This document shows positions 16,647-20,848 of a stretch of DNA of 20,848 nucleotides, piece after piece. Source of the DNA: Rickettsiales bacterium. Its GTDB lineage: Bacteria; Pseudomonadota; Alphaproteobacteria; Rickettsiales; CANDYO01. Within the stretch, counting starts at the first letter, position 1. Each line of letters starts with the position of its first letter. The translations under genes and the position numbers were made by a program. The DNA lies in contig CANDYO010000011.1 in NCBI GenBank assembly GCA_947424995.1, positions 1 through 20,848 on the forward strand, given 5' to 3'. The notes beneath the pieces were generated by a model that did no database searches, was not told the origin of the DNA, and was given only the letters and a program-made list of their open reading frames with translations.

Positions 16647-18297
16647 ATGACAGATATTTCCAAAGTTAGTGATGCAGTTTGGAGTGTAGGAGAACAACGT
16701 GCTGAAATTATTGCACCACTTGCTCAAAGCAATATATGCACTAGAGAAATGGCGTTAGAAGCGGCAAACAAACTTAAGTTATCAATACGTTATGTGTATA
16801 AATTAATTCATAATTATAGACAATCTCATGGCCTTTTGACTTCAATTATTCCTCAAAAGCCTAATGGTGGCAAAGGAGGATCAAGATTATCTAAGCAACA
16901 AGAAGAACTTATTAATCAGGTGATTGATAAATTTTATCTTAATTCACAGAAGCTAACTCCAGCAAAAATAGCAGAAGAAATACGCAAACAATGCTTTGAA
17001 AAACAAATAGAATGCCCATCAGAAATAACTATACGTAGGCGCCTTGATTCACTTTCTCTAACTCAATTGCAAAAACGCGGAGATGATGAAATTTTATCTA
17101 AAGATCCTCTAACAGGACATTTTCCAAAAGTTGACTATCCTTTATCTGTAGTACAAATTGATCATACACCAGTAGATTATTATACTTGTTGATCCTATCG
17201 ATAGATTGCCTATAGGAAGACCATACATAACTCTTGCTATAGATGTATATAGTAGGTGCATTGCTGGTTTTGTTTTATCACTAGAAGCTCCTTCGGCTGT
17301 ATCTGTTGGATTGTGCTTAACACATATTGCCATGGATAAATCTCCTTGGCTTGCTATGCTTGGAATTGATTCATCATGGCCTATTCACGGTAAGCCAGAT
17401 ATTATTTATGTTGATAATGCTTCGAGTTTCATAGTAGCTCTCTAACACGTGGTTGCCTACAGCATGGTATAAAAATAGGATATAGACCTATAGGAAAACC
17501 ACATTATGGCGGGATTATAGAGCGAGTTATAGGTACTATGATGAAATTAATTCATACTTTACCTGGTACTACTTTCTCTAATATTAAAGAAAAAGGAGAT
17601 TATCCTTCTGAAAAAAAGGCTTGCCTTACGCTTAACGAACTTGAAAAATGGATAACTATAGCAATTACTAAATATTATCACTTAAGATTACATACTGGAA
17701 TTTCTCAAACGCCTATGAAACTTTATGAATCAGGCTTGGCGTTGATGAAACAAAATGGTAAGAAATTATTTACTATCAATGATAAGAAAGCATTTTTAAT
17801 TGATTTTTTACCAATAATTCATCGTAATTTAAGAAGAGATGGGTTTATGCTAGACCATATAATTTACTATAATAATGCTCTTCGCCCATTGATAGCAAAT
17901 AGAGATAAATACGGTAAGTTTTTGATTCGTCGTGATCCTAGAGACTTAAGTCGAATTTATGTTTATTTAGAAGAAGAGAAGACTTATTTGGAAATATCAT
18001 ATCGTAGTTTAATCTCGCCCAGTTATTAGTTTATTTGAACATCGACTTGCTTTAAAAAAACTTAAAATTGCAGGCAAAGAACAAGTTAATGAAAGTAACT
18101 TATTTAAAGCAATAGACGAAATGCGCCATATTGTTAAAACTTCAGCATCTAAAACACGTACCATGAGAAAAAATAGGGTGCGAATGCAAGAAAATGCTAA
18201 AATACAATTAAAAGGCGAATCAGCATCAAAATTTCATCAGGCTAAAATTGATGATAATGATAATACTGAAGCATTTGATAATATAGAGGAATGGTAA
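16647..18297 (+). pseudogene. tniA: tniA, DDE transposase broken by three single-base indels
   Basis: Three consecutive frames together encode one TniA of about 549 aa; Tn5053 TniA is about 559. Frame 1 (16647 on) ends VVQIDHTPVD and shifts at one extra T near 17178; correcting it gives VDIILVDPIDRLPIGRPYIT. A missing G near 17424 interrupts DNASEFHS. An extra A near 18012 interrupts SYRSLSRPVISLFEHR. After repair the gene ends at TAA 18297, three bases before tniB. The catalytic triad is seen: Asp in QIDHT, Asp in YVDNAS, and Glu in GGIIERV, with 35 residues between the last two. An N-terminal helix-turn-helix region covers about 30-130. Each repair restores a conserved motif, so the lesions are either recent decay or sequencing errors. 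As written, the transposase cannot be made. Confidence 0.93.
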
Positions 18298-18299
18298 TA

Positions 18300-19190
18300 A
18301 TGGAACATCTTTTACAAAATATTCGTGACATTGCATTACTACCTGCAGAAGAAAGAATTGTTAGAATCAAGAAAGAATATTGGATAGGATATAACCGCGC
18401 TGAGCTTGCATTAAATAAATTAGAAGAACTCTTCAATTATCCTAAAAAACTCAGAATGAAAAATATGCTCATCATCGGTCATAGCAATAATGGTAAAACA
18501 ATGATTGTAGAAAAGTTTAGGCGCAGTCATTTACCTTATGAATCTGAAGATGGAGAACATGAGATTATACCTGTTTTAATGATACAGATGCCTTCAAATC
18601 CTTCGGTACAACGTTTTTATGCTGCTATAGCAAGAGCTCTTGGCTCACCTATTTCTCATTATCAATCAGCTGTAAGATATGAAGCTATAGTACTAAATAT
18701 ATTAAAAACCACACAAACAAAAATATTAATCATTGATGAATTACATAATATTTTAGCAGGTAATAACACTCAACAAAGAGAGTTTCTCAATATCATAAGA
18801 TTTCTTGGTAATGAATTACAGATATCAATAGTTGGTGTAGGCATAAAGGATGCCTACTTAGCTATTCGTAGTGATGATCAACTAGAAAACCGTTTTGATC
18901 CTTTTATATTGCCTGTGTGGAAAAATGACAGTGAATTTATTAGATTATTATCAAGTTTTATAAAAATACTGCCTTTACAGAAGCTTTCACCATTATTAGA
19001 TTCTAATATTAGCACTATAATTTTAGAACGTAGTGAGGGTACTATTGGTGAAATTTCATCTTTACTAACACAAGCTGCATGTGAAGCTATTAAAAGTGGG
19101 AAAAAATATATTGATTTAGAAACAATTAAACAAATATCTTATCTTTCGCCGACAGAGAGGAAAAAACTATATGAAAGCATGGTATACTGA
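18300..19190 (+). CDS. tniB: TniB, AAA+ ATPase of the transposon
   Basis: A TnsC-like ATPase that regulates target choice and activates TniA. Starting at 18300 the protein is 296 aa: Walker A GHSNNGKT (60-67), Walker B ILIIDELHN (142-150), sensor-type GVGIKDAYLA, then an arginine-rich ENRFDPF segment and GEISSLLTQA in the lid. An ATG at 18291 is also in frame, but it would leave no spacing to GAGGA (18286-18290); the ATG at 18300 lies nine bases behind that site, so I prefer it. It follows the tniA stop by two bases and its own stop abuts the tniQ start codon. The frame is intact, unlike tniA. Confidence 0.95.
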   Translation: MEHLLQNIRDIALLPAEERIVRIKKEYWIGYNRAELALNKLEELFNYPKKLRMKNMLIIGHSNNGKTMIVEKFRRSHLPYESEDGEHEIIPVLMIQMPSNPSVQRFYAAIARALGSPISHYQSAVRYEAIVLNILKTTQTKILIIDELHNILAGNNTQQREFLNIIRFLGNELQISIVGVGIKDAYLAIRSDDQLENRFDPFILPVWKNDSEFIRLLSSFIKILPLQKLSPLLDSNISTIILERSEGTIGEISSLLTQAACEAIKSGKKYIDLETIKQISYLSPTERKKLYESMVY

Positions 19191-19532
19191 ATGACAAAAA
19201 AATGGCCGTTACATCCTAAACCTTACAAGTGCCAACTTTTATATAGTTGGGTTGAACATCTAGCAGAAATTTATGGGGTTAGTTATCAAAGTTTTTGTCA
19301 GAACGTACTTAAGTTAACGCCTCAAGAAATAAGCTATTTATATATTTCTCTTCCAGAAAAGGCATTAATTATTTTGTCTAATGGTACAAATATACCTATA
19401 GATAATTTGCGAGAAAGAAGCCTGGATACTATGTTTCAAAAGTTAATGCAAGAACTTAAAGAAATGGAACCGATTCCTACTAAAAAATTTTCACACTCTT
19501 TACTACGTTTAGGTCTTCAAAGAAATGTGTAA
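19191..19532 (+). CDS. tniQ: TniQ, very short form
   Basis: The 113-residue protein matches only the start of TniQ/TnsD proteins: WPLHPKPYKCQLLYSWVEHLAEIYGVSYQSF (partial, residues 5-35), then LTPQEISYLYISLPEKALIILSNGTNIP. TniQ links target recognition to the ATPase TniB; Tn5053 TniQ is about 400 aa, so nearly three quarters is absent, including the zinc-finger and helix-turn-helix parts. The start codon directly follows the TniB stop. The gene ends 88 bases before the convergent tniR, leaving no room for the rest. It could be a truncated remnant, or a minimal TniQ like that of some CRISPR-associated Tn7 elements; no cas gene is present. Confidence 0.85.
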   Translation: MTKKWPLHPKPYKCQLLYSWVEHLAEIYGVSYQSFCQNVLKLTPQEISYLYISLPEKALIILSNGTNIPIDNLRERSLDTMFQKLMQELKEMEPIPTKKFSHSLLRLGLQRNV

Positions 19533-19620
19533 AAATGATTTTTAAAAATGACGGATTGATTGCTCTACAGAATTCAGCAGAAATCTCTGAAGAGAGTGCA
19601 GATTAAAAATTTAAGTTGAA

Positions 19621-20181
19621 TTATGCTAATTCTGTTTGCCAATTATAAAGAGTTTGCCGACTAACTTTTGCCATTTTTGCTACATATGATATAGAATAAT
19701 CGCCACTATTCATCATTTTAACATATTCTTGCCTTATTTTTTTATCAGCTGAGTGAGTACGTCCTTTGTATTTTCCTTGTTCTTTAGCTCGTTTAACGCC
19801 GTCATAAATTCTTCTATTAATCAGGCTTCGTTCAAATTCTGCTATAGAACCCATCATATTAAACATAAGCATACCAGTTGCTGTGCTAGTATCCATCTGC
19901 TCTTTAAGACTTTGAAAAACTATTGAACGTTCTTTTAAACTGCTGATAATATCTATTAAGTCCTTTAGACTTCTACCTAACCTATCAACAGCAGTGATTG
20001 TTAAGGTGTCACCGGATTGGATTTTTGCTAGTAGTTTTGTTAACTCCGGTCTTTTAGAATTTGCTCCACTAATAAGTTCAGAATAAATTTCTTTGCATCC
20101 AGCTTTTTTAAGTTGAGCTATTTGTTGATCTAGAGATTCACGCTGATGTTTAGTTGATACTCTTGCATATCCTATTTTCAT
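19621..20181 (-). CDS. tniR: TniR serine resolvase of the transposon
   Basis: At 186 aa it is a complete small serine recombinase that resolves transposition cointegrates at res. Catalytic Ser9 lies in IGYARVSTKHQ; further motifs are LISGANSKRPEL, ITAVDRLGRSLKDL, EQMDTSTATGMLMFNMMGSIAEFERSLI and a C-terminal helix-turn-helix (ISYVAKMAKVSRQTLYNW). It is convergent with tniABQ and divergent to the right end, as in Tn402/Tn5053 elements where tniR sits beside res. The frame is intact. It shares the fold with the resolvase at 15805-16383 but the sequences are clearly different, especially after residue 100. Confidence 0.95.
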   Translation of the reverse strand: MKIGYARVSTKHQRESLDQQIAQLKKAGCKEIYSELISGANSKRPELTKLLAKIQSGDTLTITAVDRLGRSLKDLIDIISSLKERSIVFQSLKEQMDTSTATGMLMFNMMGSIAEFERSLINRRIYDGVKRAKEQGKYKGRTHSADKKIRQEYVKMMNSGDYSISYVAKMAKVSRQTLYNWQTELA

Positions 20182-20241
20182 AATTTATTTTCTGAAGGAT
20201 TTCTTAATATATAGAATTATTTTAACTATATTTGAATAACC

Positions 20242-20371
20242 GTCAAGTAATAAGCTTATAATTTACATTTATTTGTTTGACACTTATATTTGACGATTTT
20301 AAAATTTGTCAAGCTAGTAAAAGTGCCGTTTAATAAAATTTAAAAAAATGCATAGTTAGACATATGTCTAA
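20242..20371. promoter_or_regulatory. Candidate res site of TniR
   Basis: The region upstream of tniR holds a perfect 16-base palindrome, ttagacatatgtctaa (20356-20371), a 23-base imperfect palindrome (20290-20312) with ends ttgac/gtcaa, and single half-sites gtcaa (20242-20246) and ttgac (20277-20281). All share TTnGAC-type half-sites. Three paired subsites next to the resolvase gene are typical of res; the promoter of tniR probably lies here too. Confidence 0.6.
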
Positions 20372-20432
20372 TTGGACTTTTTATATATTAAGATATTAAT
20401 AAAATAATTCAGACAGCAACTATTTTAGTCTG

Positions 20433-20448
20433 CTGAACTGCTCTTTGA
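20433..20448 (-). repeat. Subterminal transposase-binding-like repeat, right end
   Basis: Read on the minus strand, tcaaagagcagttcag matches the core of the terminal repeat (tcaaagtggagttcag) in all but three bases. It lies directly inside the right terminal repeat, a tighter spacing than on the left end. Confidence 0.65.
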
Positions 20449-20450
20449 TA

Positions 20451-20480
20451 ATCTGCTGAACTCCACTTTGAAAAATGACA
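20451..20480 (-). repeat. Right terminal inverted repeat of the tni transposon
   Basis: Exact reverse complement of 16491-16520; ends in aaaaatgaca at the outer boundary. Confidence 0.97.
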
Positions 20481-20586
20481 AGTTTTTTTACCTTTCGTTT
20501 TTTCTTAGACGCCAAACAACTGTTTTTCGACATACATTTTTATTAATTAATGCATAAATAATATTCGTGGCTACTCTTTAGTATCC

Positions 20587-20606
20587 GCCTTAATAATACT
20601 TAAGGC
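20587..20606. promoter_or_regulatory. Small hairpin or operator palindrome upstream of the AbrB gene
   Basis: gccttaa (20587-20593) and ttaaggc (20600-20606) form a perfect 7-base stem with a 6-base loop. A T-rich stretch follows (acctttatttttat). It could be a weak terminator for transcription leaving the transposon, or a binding site for the antitoxin; it lies just before the -35 box. Confidence 0.45.
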
Positions 20607-20619
20607 ACCTTTATTTTTA

Positions 20620-20648
20620 TAGACATTTATAATTACATTTACTATAAT
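20620..20648 (+). promoter_or_regulatory. Promoter of the AbrB/MazE-type gene
   Basis: TAGACA (20620-20625) and a consensus TATAAT (20643-20648) are 17 bases apart, a good sigma-70 promoter. Transcription would begin near 20655, about 25 bases before the start codon. Confidence 0.7.
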
Positions 20649-20680
20649 ACAATTATACACACAATAAATGGAGAAATAGC

Positions 20681-20848
20681 GTGCTTGCTTATAAAACAAG
20701 TATTGGAGAAAATGGCAGAATTATTATACCTGCTAGAATAAGAAAAGAGGCTAATCTAACAGTTGGCCAAGGAATTATTATTGACCTACAAAATGGAGAG
20801 TTGAAGATCTCTTCTTATAATGCCAAACTAAAAAAGATCCAGGAAACT
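20681..20848 (+). CDS. AbrB/MazE/SpoVT-family antitoxin-like DNA-binding protein, 3' end outside the window
   Basis: Fifty-six codons are visible from a GTG start; GGAG lies at 20670-20673, eight bases upstream. The SpoVT-AbrB fold is clear: SIGENGRIIIPARIRKEANL followed by VGQGIIIDLQNGELKIS, the swapped-hairpin DNA-binding motif of antitoxins and transition regulators. After it comes a Lys-rich stretch (NAKLKKIQE), which in VapB- or PrlF-type antitoxins begins the toxin-binding tail. A VapC-like PIN toxin is expected just right of the window, but it is not seen. An ATG at 20668 is out of frame and closes after three codons, so GTG is the better start. Confidence 0.85.
   Translation, partial: MLAYKTSIGENGRIIIPARIRKEANLTVGQGIIIDLQNGELKISSYNAKLKKIQET

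Larger units (their letters stand above)
16491..20480 (+). mobile_element. Tn402/Tn5053-type (tni) transposon, 3,990 bases
   Basis: The element is bounded by perfect 30-base inverted repeats (16491-16520 and 20451-20480) beginning TGTCATTTTTCAAAG. The known Tn5053/Tn402 ends also start TGTCATTTTC. Inside are tniA (pseudogene), tniB, short tniQ on the plus strand and tniR on the minus strand, with no cargo such as integron, mercury or CRISPR genes. Flanking 5-base sequences are tattt (left) and agttt (right), so no target duplication remains. With tniA broken, it is presumably not mobile by itself, though its ends look usable in trans. Its left end lies 107 bases from a foreign resolvase start, in keeping with the res-site preference of this family. 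Confidence 0.92.

Noticed and set aside
19535..19606. 23-codon frame after tniQ that might be a tail of TniQ
   Set aside because: Too short, no family match and no ribosome site; at most a remnant.
16491..20480. CRISPR-associated transposon, suggested by tniQ and tniB
   Set aside because: No cas gene, no CRISPR array and no cargo inside the terminal repeats; tniR and the ends point to the Tn402/Tn5053 group.
16471..20497. Similarity of acaaggttttttatc (left flank) and acaagtttttttacc (right flank) as a possible long target duplication
   Set aside because: The right copy's first three bases belong to the terminal repeat and the rest is mostly T-run; the 5-base flanks themselves differ.

Overview
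AT-rich, gene-sparse DNA with Rickettsiales-like content: a RecD2-type helicase, a VUT/YhhQ queuosine-precursor carrier, a small pterin dehydratase, Phd and AbrB antitoxins, a RhuM remnant, an AAA/DUF4143 ATPase and a decaying Tn5053-like transposon. The assignment to an intracellular alphaproteobacterium is inferred from base composition and gene content; no rRNA or other phylogenetic marker is present.

Region 1 (1-9518, all minus strand) reads as part of a nonribosomal peptide biosynthesis cluster. In transcription order it holds a CmlA-like diiron beta-hydroxylase (9518-7926), an 800-base gap, an ABC exporter (7127-5346), a second ABC protein with an unusual glycine-rich N-terminal extension (5128-2741), an Sfp-type phosphopantetheinyl transferase 11 bases later (2729-1989), and the start of an NRPS (1849 to beyond the left edge). 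The visible NRPS part is a formyltransferase domain, a half condensation domain and the beginning of an adenylation domain. The logic is coherent: the transferase primes carrier domains, the NRPS builds and probably N-formylates a peptide, the diiron enzyme would hydroxylate a carrier-bound amino acid, and the ABC proteins export the product or protect the cell.

Region 2 (9922-13405, minus) is housekeeping-like: the VUT/YhhQ carrier overlapping a pterin-4a-carbinolamine dehydratase by 4 bases, then a RecD2-type helicase.

Region 3 (13602-16445) is accessory: a broken RhuM gene, an AAA/DUF4143 ATPase bracketed by related imperfect repeats, an orphan Phd antitoxin with a clear promoter and palindrome, and a serine resolvase with an inverted repeat at its start.

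Region 4 (16491-20480) is a 3,990-base Tn402/Tn5053-type transposon with perfect 30-base terminal inverted repeats. It carries tniA (broken by three single-base indels), tniB, a very short tniQ, and a divergent tniR resolvase with a res-like site. It lies about 107 bases upstream of the foreign resolvase gene, and a sequence resembling that resolvase's upstream repeat recurs just beyond the far end, which fits the res-site targeting known for this family. To its right a promoter leads into an AbrB/MazE-type antitoxin gene cut by the window end.
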